Source: an uncultured Oscillospiraceae bacterium
GTDB lineage: Bacteria; Bacillota; Clostridia; Oscillospirales; Oscillospiraceae
DNA: 19,196 nucleotides
Direction of reading: 5' to 3'
Assembly: GCA_934565415.1 (NCBI GenBank)
Contig: CAKTHQ010000039.1
Span: 1-19,196, forward strand
Translations under genes and position numbers: made by a program
The notes under the pieces: model-generated
What the model was told of the DNA's origin: nothing
Database searches by the model: none
The model's input: only the letters and a program-made list of their open reading frames with translations
In this document: positions 1 through 6,800 of the stretch, in pieces
Numbering within the stretch: the stretch's first letter is position 1
Layout of the letters: the number at the start of each line of letters is the position of its first letter

Positions 1-483
1 AACTTTAAGGTAAACCGGGTTATCTATGACGGCATGACCATGGAGCAGATTCCGGTGAGCGGGGGAGATACGGATGCCATAGGCGTGGCGGCGGAAAATA
101 TTGATTCGGTACTTCCCAGCAAGGCCCAGATGACCAACCTGATCAGGAACGTTTCGGTGGTGAACGGCGGCCTGTCGGCTCCCGTTGAAAAGGGGGACCT
201 GATTGCCACCATCGAGCTGTGGTACCGGAATTCCTGCATTATGGAAACCCGACTGCTGGCGCAGGAGTCGGTTCGTACCGCTGCGGACTCCGGGCTGACG
301 GTGTACAGCGCCCTGGCCCCCAAGAAGGACGGGGAGCAATCCGGAGCATCCAGGGTGGTTACCATTATCTGTGCCGTGCTGCTTGTGCCAACAATCAGCT
401 ATCTGGGGATCAATGCGCTGCTGCGCCGCCGCCATCGGGCTATGCGCCGTCGCCGGAGACAGAGCAGAAGGAGGAGCGGCTGA
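1..483 (+). CDS. D-alanyl-D-alanine carboxypeptidase (PBP5/DacF type), C-terminal part
   Basis: The reading frame is open from the first base, so the gene starts outside the window and only the last 160 residues are seen. They hold a beta-rich PBP5 C-terminal-type segment (GGLSAPVEKGDLIATIELWY and following), then a hydrophobic helix near residues 118-138 and a very Arg-rich tail. Family knowledge: these enzymes trim the terminal D-Ala from peptidoglycan stem peptides outside the membrane, anchored by the C-terminal helix; the basic tail would stay in the cytoplasm. The catalytic SxxK, SxN and KTG motifs lie upstream and cannot be checked. The stop is one base before the next gene's ATG, so the two are probably cotranscribed. 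Confidence 0.8.
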   Translation, partial: NFKVNRVIYDGMTMEQIPVSGGDTDAIGVAAENIDSVLPSKAQMTNLIRNVSVVNGGLSAPVEKGDLIATIELWYRNSCIMETRLLAQESVRTAADSGLTVYSALAPKKDGEQSGASRVVTIICAVLLVPTISYLGINALLRRRHRAMRRRRRQSRRRSG

Positions 484-484
484 T

Positions 485-1051
485 ATGCTGAAAATGGATT
501 GGGAAGTACTGGAAAAGGCCTGCGAAAACTGCCGGGACTGTGAGCTTGCCCAGACCCGGCACCATGTGGTCTTTGGTACCGGAAACAGAGAAAGCAAGCT
601 CCTCTTCATCGGGGAAGGCCCCGGAGAGCAGGAGGACCTGCAGGGCATCCCATTTGTGGGCCCGGCAGGACAGCTGCTTGACGATATGCTCTCCATCATA
701 GATGTGACAAGAGAGAATTGCTACATTGCCAACATCGTCAAATGCCGCCCCCCCAGAAACCGGGACCCTCGCCCTCAGGAGCAGGAGGCTTGTTTCCACT
801 ATCTGGACAACCAGATTGACCTCCTGGATCCCCAAATCATCGTCTGCCTGGGCCGTATCGCTGCCCAGCGAATCATTGACCCGGACCTGCACATTACCAC
901 AGACCACGGCCACTGGACCTACCGCCTGGGCCGCTGGATGATGCCCATGTATCATCCCTCTGCCCTGCTTCGGGACGTCAACAAACGCCCGGAAACATTT
1001 GATGACCTGCTGTCCCTCCGGGAAAAAATGCGGCAGTTGAAAATGATTTAA
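485..1051 (+). CDS. Uracil-DNA glycosylase, type 4/5 iron-sulfur family
   Basis: A 188-residue protein that would remove uracil from DNA as the first step of base excision repair. Residues 43-62 match the family motif (GEGPGEQEDLQGIPFVGPAG) and residues 157-163 are the HPSALLR motif. Cysteines at 16, 19, 87 and 103 are placed like the four [4Fe-4S] ligands. The ATG at 485 was preferred to a longer upstream start because AAGGAGG ends about ten bases before it and the longer version would run far into the carboxypeptidase gene. The frame is intact across a C7 run at about 748, which matters when judging the homopolymer frameshifts found later in the window. Confidence 0.92.
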   Translation: MLKMDWEVLEKACENCRDCELAQTRHHVVFGTGNRESKLLFIGEGPGEQEDLQGIPFVGPAGQLLDDMLSIIDVTRENCYIANIVKCRPPRNRDPRPQEQEACFHYLDNQIDLLDPQIIVCLGRIAAQRIIDPDLHITTDHGHWTYRLGRWMMPMYHPSALLRDVNKRPETFDDLLSLREKMRQLKMI

Positions 1052-1054
1052 CCC

Positions 1055-1083
1055 TTGACTTCTGTCGGCAAACCGAGTATAAT
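1055..1083 (+). promoter_or_regulatory. Promoter of tRNA-Thr
   Basis: TTGACT (1055-1060) and a perfect TATAAT (1078-1083) are 17 bp apart, with the tRNA starting 18 bp downstream. This is a near-consensus sigma-70/SigA promoter placed just after the glycosylase stop codon. Confidence 0.85.
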
Positions 1084-1100
1084 ACACTGGTTCCAAGAAT

Positions 1101-1176
1101 GCTAGTGTAGCACAGTCGGTAGTGCATCTCACTCGTAATGAGAAGGTCGCCTGTTCGAGTCAGGTCACTAGCTCCA
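1101..1176 (+). tRNA. tRNA-Thr (anticodon CGT), CCA encoded
   Basis: A 76-nt cloverleaf folds by eye. The acceptor arm is GCTAGTG with CACTAGC, the D-stem is GCAC/GTGC, the anticodon stem is TCTCA/TGAGA around loop CTCGTAA, and the T-loop is TTCGAGT. The discriminator is T and the CCA end is encoded. The anticodon CGT reads the threonine codon ACG. Its 3' 45 bases are duplicated exactly at 7863-7907, which makes it the integration target of element 1; the 5' part belongs to the old chromosome and the 3' part was delivered by the element, leaving the gene intact. Confidence 0.95.
1132..1176 (+). repeat. att core at the tRNA end (left direct repeat)
   Basis: These 45 bases, from the anticodon loop to the encoded CCA, recur without a mismatch at 7863-7907. 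Tyrosine integrases of islands and prophages commonly use the 3' half of a tRNA gene as crossover site, and the integrase gene here starts its 3' end only 118 bp away. The precise crossover point inside the repeat cannot be told from the sequence. Confidence 0.9.
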
Positions 1177-1177
1177 G

Positions 1178-1214
1178 AAAAACACCCGGTTTTCTAGTAA
1201 AACCGGGTGTTTTT
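1178..1214 (+). terminator. Terminator of tRNA-Thr
   Basis: A 16-bp perfect stem (1178-1193 with 1199-1214) closes a 5-base loop and ends in five Ts on the plus strand, with matching As on the other side. It can therefore stop the tRNA transcript and, read backwards, the leftward integrase transcript. Confidence 0.9.
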
Positions 1215-1253
1215 GTAACTTTTTGAACGATGTAAAATCGGCTGATTCTCCGC

Positions 1254-1276
1254 TTGGGTACTATTTGGGTACCGAA
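1254..1276. repeat. Putative left integrase arm-type sites
   Basis: Two direct copies, TTGGGTAC (1254-1261) and TTGGGTACCGAA (1265-1276), start 11 bp apart, one helical turn. The same word occurs three more times at 11-bp spacing plus once inverted near the other end of the element (7720-7780) and I did not notice it elsewhere in the window. Lambda- and Tn916-like integrases use an N-terminal domain to bind such arm sites beside the att core; binding here is inferred. Confidence 0.6.
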
Positions 1277-1294
1277 GCGGAAATTTTTTTATTT

Positions 1295-2576
1295 TCAGGC
1301 GTGTTTCACCAGTACATTTTCCAGAATGTCCGCTGACTTTTTATCGGTGGATTCCAGAAAGTGGGTGTAGATATTCAGGGTGGTGCTTGTCTCCGCATGA
1401 CCCAGGCGGGCAGTCACGGAACGGATGTCCTGATTATTCGCAATCAACAGTGTGGCGGAGGTGTGCCGAAGACCATGCAGCGGAATCACGGGCAACGGCT
1501 CCCGGTGATTTTCGTTATACCGCAGGATGGAATCATGGAACGCCTGATAGGGGGTGCTGTAATTCATCAACTTGCCGTTCTCCTGAACAAACAACCATTC
1601 GCCGCCCTGCCAGTAATCGCCCAAACTCAGGCGGTAGCGGGTGCGGTCTGTTTTCATAGCCTTGATACGCTGGGTGAAAAAATGGGGGATTGCAATCTTT
1701 CGGAAGCTGTGCTTTGTTTTGGGCGCTTTCAGAAACTGTTCCCCTTTGGAATATCCAACGGACTTGGAGACGGTCACCACATCGTTTTCAAAATCAATGT
1801 CAGACCATTCCAGGGTCAGCAATTCGCCCTTCCGGAGACCGGAGAACAGGGCCAGGTTGATGAAGACCTTTAATTGCTCTTGCAGCTCCTTTGTGCGGGT
1901 GTAATCCCCTACTCCATAGGGGATGCCGGTATCATCGGTTCGGGTGTGGCCCTTGGTGGTCACCTGGTAGGGCTTTTCAATGAATTCCAGGAATGCGGTG
2001 CATTGTTCCAGTGTCCAGAATTTCAGGGTTTCGGCGGTAGGTTCAGCGCTGAAATGCACCCGCTCCAATGGGTTCTTTTCAATCAGCTCCCATTCCACCG
2101 CCGTACTCAGGACGGAAGAAAGGGTATTCTTTGCCTTGGCAATGGTACCCTTGGAATATCCCCCCCGGCTTTCCGTCCTTTCTGGCCCCATCCTGGGTCA
2201 GGGAGGAAAAATAGGAATTGAGTACTGCGGGCTTTAGCTCCGTGAGCTTGTAGTGCCCCAATTTTGGCATAATGCCGTTGAGAATGTCTGTGTATGCCGC
2301 TAGGGTTTTGGGCTGGAGCTTTTGGGCACCGACTTCTTTTAGCCAGCGTTCCGAGAAATCATATAGGGTGGTTTTTCTGCCGTCCAGCACCTTCCCATTG
2401 AGTACCTTTTGTTCAAAATCAAAAGCAAAGGTTTCAACGGCTTTTTTCTCCCTTGCCGGGGTCAGCCCCGGTTCTGGGTGGTAGGTGATTTTTTCAAAGA
2501 GCTTTTTCCCGTATATGTCCGTTCCCAGGCATACGGTGATTCGGTAGCCGTTGCCACGTTTTTCAATCGATGCCAT
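1295..2576 (-). pseudogene. Tyrosine site-specific integrase, frameshifted in a G7 run
   Basis: This encodes an integrase of about 425 residues in two frames. The upstream part (2576 to about 2160) gives MASIEKRGNGYRI and the arm-binding and core-binding region. The downstream part (about 2165 to 1295) carries the catalytic domain with R in GLRKGELLTLEW, HxxR in HGLRHTSATLL, and H and Y in LGHAETSTTLNIYTH. The frames join at seven Cs on the plus strand (2160-2166); six would give continuous ...KPGGYSKGTIAKAKN. The start has GGGAGG eight bases upstream and overlaps the repressor stop by 14 bp, so both genes share a transcript. It may be a true inactivating mutation, a phase-variable tract or a base-calling error. 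Confidence 0.85.
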
Positions 2577-3180
2577 TTTCGATTACCTCCCATCCTGTAA
2601 TCTTTTTACCAACGTTATCCGAGCCAGCAATTTCGTCAAAGTATTTGTCCAGTAGCTTCCGAAAAGCACAGTCAGCCTTGAATTTCATTAAATCGCTATT
2701 GTTCTGAGCGCTGTTGTATTCTGCAATTTGGGATGCACGTTCTTTGTATGGCATGGATTCGTCATAGTAGTCAAGTGCTTTAACGGTTTCGGCATCTGTT
2801 TTCAGCTGAGTAATGGTAGCTAGAATGTCAAAATCGAGCAGACCATTTACAAGAAGCCAGTTCAGAACGGGTATAAAATTTTTGAAATAGGGGATTTCAT
2901 TCAGGTCTCTGAGTTCCTCTATGGCCTCCACGGATAATCCTGTTTCTCTCGAAATATCCGTCAATTCCCTTGTGGGTAACTCATATTCACCAAACAGATA
3001 CCCAACATCACAGCGGAGAATATCGCAGAGCTGTGGAATCAATGCGGTTGCCGGAAATTCTTTCCCATTTTCCCATTTTGAAATTGCCGATCTACTGTCT
3101 TCGGACAGCCCAAGCGCTTTTGCAAGCCCAATCTGAGTAATTTTAAGCTCTTTCCTTCGTTGCTGTATACGCTTTCCCAT
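2563..3180 (-). CDS. XRE-family phage-type repressor
   Basis: This 205-residue protein starts MGKRIQQRRKELKITQ and has an N-terminal Cro/CI helix-turn-helix (about residues 3-62, with the recognition region near SEDSRSAISKWENGKE). A less conserved C-terminal part of about 140 residues may serve for oligomerisation. It faces the rightward operon beginning at 3318 and overlaps the integrase gene, which is the usual immunity-control layout of prophages and satellites. An alternative in-frame ATG lies at 3231; neither start has an ideally spaced ribosome site, since AGAAGGA abuts the chosen ATG. No RecA-type autocleavage motif or peptidase domain is evident, so release of repression may depend on another protein. 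Confidence 0.8.
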   Translation of the reverse strand: MGKRIQQRRKELKITQIGLAKALGLSEDSRSAISKWENGKEFPATALIPQLCDILRCDVGYLFGEYELPTRELTDISRETGLSVEAIEELRDLNEIPYFKNFIPVLNWLLVNGLLDFDILATITQLKTDAETVKALDYYDESMPYKERASQIAEYNSAQNNSDLMKFKADCAFRKLLDKYFDEIAGSDNVGKKITGWEVIENGID

Positions 3181-3187
3181 TCCTTCT

Positions 3188-3276
3188 AATGTGCTCAACA
3201 ATCTACACCATCCAATCAAATTGCTAATCATGAGTATAAATGTGCTCTTTACTACACATCGATTTTATCATATACT
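3188..3276 (+). promoter_or_regulatory. Rightward early promoter with two candidate repressor operators
   Basis: TTTACT (3248-3253) and TATACT (3271-3276) are 17 bp apart and drive the operon starting at 3318. Two similar words, AATGTGCTC followed by CTACAC after a short spacer, lie at 3188-3208 and 3239-3257. The second overlaps the -35 box, as expected for a repressor operator; the first lies just upstream of the repressor start. Assignment to the adjacent XRE protein is inference. Confidence 0.5.
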
Positions 3277-3317
3277 AAGGACGCAGTCAAGAAGAAAGCA
3301 AAGGAGGACACAAACAA

Positions 3318-3515
3318 ATGGAGAACATAGCAATACGAAATGCCTTGAAACGCAACGGAGTAAGGGCGTGGGAGCTTGCGGAAGCACTTGGAATTGTGGA
3401 TTGCACGCTTTCAAAGTGGATGCGCCGAGAGCTACCAGAGGAGAAGCAGACGCTTATGCTTGAGACAATCGAAAGGGTGGCAGAAAGCAAACGGGAAAGG
3501 GAGGTGAGGCGATGA
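3318..3515 (+). CDS. Small helix-turn-helix regulator
   Basis: A 65-residue protein with a single HTH-like core, VRAWELAEALGIVDCTLSKW, followed by a charged helix rich in Glu, Lys and Arg. Proteins of this pattern are common as the first gene opposite the repressor in Firmicutes prophages and integrative elements, where they act as Cro-like or activator proteins. A perfect AAAGGAGG stands at about 3299-3306. It overlaps the next gene by four bases (ATGA), so the two are translationally coupled. Confidence 0.7.
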   Translation: MENIAIRNALKRNGVRAWELAEALGIVDCTLSKWMRRELPEEKQTLMLETIERVAESKREREVRR

Positions 3516-3772
3516 AAATGGATTTTGCGCAAGATATGCTACGCCCCCGTGCGGTGATTGCTCGGCTCAACCGGGAAGGTATCGGGGGCCTGACAGAGTA
3601 CACTTTGTATCGGCTGCTCAAAACCGAGGCCATTCCGGCCCGGAAACCCGGGCGGTGCTACCTGGTGAGCTATGCCGCCGTTCTGGACTATTTGCGCTGC
3701 TCAGGTGGCGGGGATATTGTGCCGCCACAGCAAGGGCACGGGATTCTGGAATTTCCCGCCGTTGGGCGATAA
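3512..3772 (+). CDS. Excisionase-like DNA-binding protein
   Basis: An 86-residue protein with a predicted winged-helix layout, including TEYTLYRLLKTEAIPARKPG and then YLVSYAAVLDYLRC. The run helix - short turn - IPARKPGR - beta hairpin - helix is typical of MerR/Xis-like excisionase domains, which bend att DNA and help the integrase excise the element. Position next to the early regulator and in a tRNA-integrated element supports this. It could instead be a general HTH regulator. The start overlaps the preceding gene (ATGA). Confidence 0.55.
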   Translation: MKMDFAQDMLRPRAVIARLNREGIGGLTEYTLYRLLKTEAIPARKPGRCYLVSYAAVLDYLRCSGGGDIVPPQQGHGILEFPAVGR

Positions 3773-3783
3773 GGGGGGTGGAG

Positions 3784-4151
3784 ATGGCGAAGAAGGAAAA
3801 AAGAGCCACATGGTTCAAGTGCTTTTTGAGCAGTAAAGCCACCATTGATGCAGTACCGGACGAGAATACAGGGAAAGGGTTAAAGGCTGCTTTTGCGTAT
3901 TTCGAGACAGGGGAGTACCCCGATTTAGACCCGCTGTCAAATGTTGTCTTTTGCGCTATGCGGCCTTACATTGACGAAGCAATTGAAGACTATGCGGCAC
4001 GGGTCAATGACGGCAAAAAGGGGCTGATGAAAAGAGGAACAGGAATAGATAAAACACAGCCCCCCTATACCCTCCCTATAGCCCCCCTATAGGGGTGGAA
4101 AGAGAAGCAGAAGCAGATACAGACGAAGAAATAGAATTAGAAATAGAATAA
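3784..4151 (+). pseudogene. DUF6291-like phage replication-region protein, apparent frameshift in a C-rich tract
   Basis: The first 102 residues (3784-4092) contain ATWFKCFLSSKATIDAVPDE and DPLSNVVFCAMRPYIDEAIEDY, which resemble the short DUF6291-type proteins found in Firmicutes phage replication modules; their biochemical role is not established. The frame then stops at TAG 4090-4092 inside a C-rich stretch. A second frame after it (4095-4151) reads GVEREAEADTDEEIELEIE, an acidic tail of the kind these proteins usually carry. Adding one C to the C6 run at about 4060-4065 would join them into one protein of about 122 residues. The start is preceded by GGGGTGGAG. Confidence 0.6.
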
Positions 4152-4226
4152 TGCTAAATGAAAAATGTCCAAGGAGTAATGGCTGCACATTTCAATTACA
4201 CAAAATCGAATTTTGGAGGTAAACAC

Positions 4227-4583
4227 ATGAATAGACAGAAACTTGAAAGGGCCGTTAGATGGGCCTGTATGGAAAATCCCGATAGCCGTTGGAACGCTGA
4301 TGATTACCTTTCTGTTTTCCAGGATTTTTTCAGGGCATACCGATTCTTTACCGGGCGAGAACATCCAGAAATCAGCTATAGCCAGGTTGTCAACATCATG
4401 GACAAGATGCCGTTTGCAGACGAAAACGAGGAAATTCCTTTGGAGCCGGGGGACTATACCATCCATCTGATTCCCGCCTATTTTTGTGATAGCAACATGG
4501 ATTGTGACCACAGAATCTACCATTTCTTTTCTGGACGCATCCGAGAAATGCGCTACTACGACTTTTGGAAAGAGGCCATTTAA
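4227..4583 (+). CDS. Hypothetical protein of the element-1 rightward operon
   Basis: A 118-residue acidic, aromatic-rich protein (MNRQKLERAVRWACMENPDS...) that I do not recognise. Ending at FWKEAI, it has no signal peptide, membrane helix or obvious catalytic motif. The start at 4227 is chosen over an upstream in-frame ATG at 4158 because GGAGG lies eight bases before it. Its stop codon is part of TAAGGAGG, the ribosome site of the next gene, so it belongs to the same operon. Confidence 0.7.
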   Translation: MNRQKLERAVRWACMENPDSRWNADDYLSVFQDFFRAYRFFTGREHPEISYSQVVNIMDKMPFADENEEIPLEPGDYTIHLIPAYFCDSNMDCDHRIYHFFSGRIREMRYYDFWKEAI

Positions 4584-4597
4584 GGAGGTTTTATATC

Positions 4598-4837
4598 ATG
4601 GAAGCAACTACACCCTTGAAAGCAATCCGCTTGAAATGCCTGGACTGCTGCTGCGGCAGCTCTAACGAAGTAAAGCTTTGCACCGTTGAGCGTTGCGCAT
4701 TGTATCCGTTCCGTTTTGGGAAGAATCCGTACCGCCGGGAAATGACCCCGGAGGAGAAAGAGAAGTGCATTGCAAACTTGCGGAAAAATGCCCCAATTTA
4801 TCAGGGACAAAATCAGGAAACCCCTATGGGGGTATAA
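4598..4837 (+). CDS. Small Cys-rich putative metal-binding protein
   Basis: A 79-residue protein with the motif KAIRLKCLDCCCGSSNEVKL, then CTVERCALYPFRFGKNP. The cysteine arrangement C-x2-CCC...C-x5-C suggests a zinc-ribbon or knuckle fold. Short proteins with this pattern are frequent in Clostridia phages and mobile elements, often beside packaging or replication genes, but I know of no proven function. AAGGAGG overlaps the stop of the preceding gene. Confidence 0.7.
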   Translation: MEATTPLKAIRLKCLDCCCGSSNEVKLCTVERCALYPFRFGKNPYRREMTPEEKEKCIANLRKNAPIYQGQNQETPMGV

Positions 4838-4980
4838 ACATACCATCCGCTACGAAAAAACCGGAATGCACGGTTCTACAAGGCTCTCAAAGCCGCCACG
4901 GGGCAAGTATACGGGCATGGCGGGAAAATACTTTTTCATCGTGTCGTACATCTCACCAAACTTACACAAGGAGGTATTAA
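4838..4980. other. 143-bp gap without an assignable gene
   Basis: The frame of the Cys-rich gene stays open after its stop codon but has no start codon or ribosome site of its own. I see no stable hairpin or promoter here apart from AAGGAGG at the right end, which serves the next gene. Confidence 0.4.
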
Positions 4981-5609
4981 ATGCCAAATCAACCGATCAG
5001 GAAGGGGGCGGGACAGAGCGTGGAAGAAATGGCCTCTCAGCTCTACGGAAGCACCGAAGGGAACCGCTTGTATACCCCGAAGCAGGGCACCTACAAAGAG
5101 GTCAGCGACCAATTGAAAGCGGAGGCTTTGGGAGTGGCCATTGACCAACAGCTGGAATTACTGGCCGCTGCAAAGAAGCGGGGCCGGGTAGACCTGGACA
5201 ATGTGGACGAGCTAGAAGCCACAGCTACGGCCTACATGACCTCTTGCAAACAAGCAAGGGTATTCCCACCATGCTTGGCTTTGCCGCCGCCTGCGGCTAC
5301 AGCAGGGGGCATATCTACCGGTATATCCAGCGGAACAGCGGAAAATCTTCCGAGTACCTGGACGGCCTGAGAAGCTCCTGGGCGGCAATTATCGCCCAGA
5401 TGGGCCTTGCAAGGCAGTGTTCCGAGCCGGTTTCTATCTTCCTGCTGAAAAACAGCGGCCAGAGCTTGACGGACAAGGCAGAACTGGAAATCGGCCAGAA
5501 GAGGGAAAACCCCCTTGGTGAACTGAAAACCATGGAAGAACTGCGCCGGAAGTACCTAGACGACGTTTGCGATGACCCAAGCGTTATCGATGTAGAGGAT
5601 AACAGCTGA
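4981..5609 (+). pseudogene. Phage terminase small-subunit-like protein, single-base frameshift
   Basis: Two overlapping frames make one protein of about 209 residues. The first (from 4981, AAGGAGG upstream) runs to about TAYMTSCKQA. The second continues as KGIPTMLGFAAACGYSRGHI and ends DDPSVIDVEDNS at 5609. One extra A in the AAGGG at about 5256 would restore ...CKQAKGIPTMLG. The segment IPT - FAAACGYSRGHIYRYI looks like the helix-turn-helix of small terminase subunits, followed by SEPVSIFLLKNSGQSLTDKA, resembling their conserved LKN...DK segment. Such proteins bind pac/cos DNA; in satellites they redirect helper-phage packaging. The family call is from memory and moderate. No large terminase or structural gene follows. 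Confidence 0.5.
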
Positions 5610-5708
5610 TTGAACTGCTTCAAAAAACCTTTGGAAACCTTGGGATACTCAGACAACTAACCAAGCGGGGGCGGGAATGCGCAATTCCCCCTCCCCCAAG
5701 GTAGCAGA

Positions 5709-5739
5709 AAACCGCCCCCGGACGAACCGGGAGCGGTTT
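5709..5739 (-). terminator. Terminator of the leftward small-gene group
   Basis: A 13-bp stem (5709-5721 with 5727-5739) around a 5-base loop. Read leftward, its one non-Watson-Crick position becomes a G-U pair and the stem is followed by a short T run, so it fits the leftward operon whose last small gene ends at 5743. Read rightward, the same position is a C-A mismatch. Confidence 0.7.
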
Positions 5740-5742
5740 CAA

Positions 5743-5811
5743 TCATTTACTGTGCTTGAGTACTTCAGCCAGAACAAAGAACGGGAAAGCGAGAATAGCG
5801 AAGAACCACAT
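5743..5811 (-). CDS. 22-residue hydrophobic membrane peptide
   Basis: The peptide MWFFAILAFPFFVLAEVLKH plus SK is almost wholly a transmembrane helix with a short basic end. It has a good ribosome site, GGAGG eight bases before ATG, and sits between an upstream gene and a strong terminator. The size and pattern recall small phage or toxin-like membrane peptides, but no family can be named. It is too short for most gene callers. Confidence 0.5.
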   Translation of the reverse strand: MWFFAILAFPFFVLAEVLKHSK

Positions 5812-5875
5812 TGTCAATTCCTCCATTTCTGGGGCTTCTAACCCCTTGTATTGTACCTCGTGTATCGGGCTTGTG

Positions 5876-6145
5876 TCAATTGGAAATGCGGGAATTTTCG
5901 GCTTGTTGTTCAGCCTGTTCTGCCGTGCTCACCATTGCTTTATCAAGAGCCTTTAGAACGTCCAGAAGCTGGTTGTGAATGGAAACCATCACATTCCCGT
6001 ACATATTGAACCGGGCTTCATCCAGCTTTGCGCCCCTGGTGGCCGGGTCATACTCCTCCAAAAAACAGGTTGAAAGCATTTCCATACTGGCCGATGCTAC
6101 GGTAAGGTCAATTTGAATTTCACAGATTTCTTTCGGGTCAATCAT
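5876..6145 (-). CDS. Hypothetical small phage-type protein
   Basis: An 89-residue, probably helical protein (MIDPKEICEIQIDLTVASAS...) that I do not recognise. GGAGG lies eight bases before the chosen ATG. It reads leftward in a group with the genes ending at 6270 and 5743, and the C-terminus is rich in Ala, Gln and Glu, suggesting a coiled coil. No signal peptide or membrane helix is seen. Confidence 0.65.
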   Translation of the reverse strand: MIDPKEICEIQIDLTVASASMEMLSTCFLEEYDPATRGAKLDEARFNMYGNVMVSIHNQLLDVLKALDKAMVSTAEQAEQQAENSRISN

Positions 6146-6269
6146 TGTTTGATTCCTCCATTTATTCTTGACTTGTGGCGGGGCCTTGGAATATAATGGC
6201 CTTGACCCCGCCGGGGTTATTGGGCTTCTTGTGCGATTGCTTTTCCAGGGCTTGCACAAGGGGCTTTTT

Positions 6270-6545
6270 TCATGCCAGGGTGAAGCGGGTGGCGCTGGTT
6301 GTCTTGCTGTACTGGGCTACCAGATTGGGGTGAGCGGCCTTCAAAGCCTTGCTGTCCAGGCGGCTGGTAGTGACGGTGTGCCAGGTGGCTTTCCAGCCGT
6401 TGCCCTGTAGGGCTTCCGTTCCCTCGTCCACCATTTTCAGCTTGATGGAATCCTTGATGGCCTCAATCTGGGCGGTGGCATCTTCAATCATGGCTTGCAG
6501 CTCCCGAAGCTCTTTAACCTTGATGTCGATTTCCTGAATGCTCAT
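6270..6545 (-). CDS. Conserved small phage protein with N-terminal coiled coil
   Basis: A 91-residue protein starting MSIQEIDIKVKELRELQAMI, with a charged heptad-like helix to about residue 40 and a C-terminal part containing WKATWHTVTTSRLDSKALKA. The arrangement recalls short proteins in phage recombination or replication modules (helix plus a WK-T-SRLD segment), but the function is unknown. The ribosome site AGGAGGT is perfect. A truncated copy of its first 30 codons with the same leader lies at 9642-9823, so this gene is shared by the two elements in the window. Confidence 0.75.
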   Translation of the reverse strand: MSIQEIDIKVKELRELQAMIEDATAQIEAIKDSIKLKMVDEGTEALQGNGWKATWHTVTTSRLDSKALKAAHPNLVAQYSKTTSATRFTLA

Positions 6546-6668
6546 TTGGTGTACCTCCTGAATTTTGTCTTGCCGTCTCTCCGTGCTGTCACTGCTGCCC
6601 TTGTGTTTGTCGATTCATTGGGTTACATCGGGCGGTCCCGGAATTGGTTCCCAACTCTTTATGTGCTT

Positions 6669-6775
6669 ATTACAATCTATGATTAACCATATATCAATAT
6701 GGAATATTGAACAATGATTAACCCTGCATTCTATATATTTTGTATATGGTTAATCATATCGATGTGTGATATAAT
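6669..6775. promoter_or_regulatory. Divergent promoters with RHH-type operators
   Basis: A leftward promoter has TTGATA (6692-6697, minus strand) and TGTAAT (6669-6674) 17 bp apart. A rightward promoter has an extended -10, TGATATAAT, at 6767-6775. A perfect 14-bp inverted repeat, TGATTAACCATATA (6680-6693) and its complement (6743-6756), overlaps both, and a third copy of TGATTAACC lies at 6715-6723. This is the layout of an autoregulated ribbon-helix-helix operator; the RHH gene starts at 6801. Confidence 0.65.
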
Positions 6776-6800
6776 CATAAAAATGCAAGGGGGTGAATTC

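Noticed and set aside
440..1132. A long open frame on the minus strand opposite the uracil-DNA glycosylase gene
   Set aside because: It has no family signature and lies wholly over a well-supported gene and a tRNA; it is a by-product of that gene's codon use.
1295..2576. Programmed ribosomal frameshift in the integrase gene
   Set aside because: A G7 run alone, with no clear slippery heptamer or downstream pseudoknot seen by eye, and two similar single-base breaks elsewhere in the element make mutation or read error more likely.
5665..5700. A GC-rich hairpin after the terS-like gene as a rightward terminator
   Set aside because: The stem is interrupted and no T tract follows; the leftward terminator at 5709-5739 is much better.
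6213..6272. A short minus-strand frame (MKKAPCASPGKAIAQEAQ) overlapping the stop of the coiled-coil phage gene
   Set aside because: Overlap with the stop is suggestive of coupling, but there is no ribosome site and the sequence is probably part of an imperfect hairpin.
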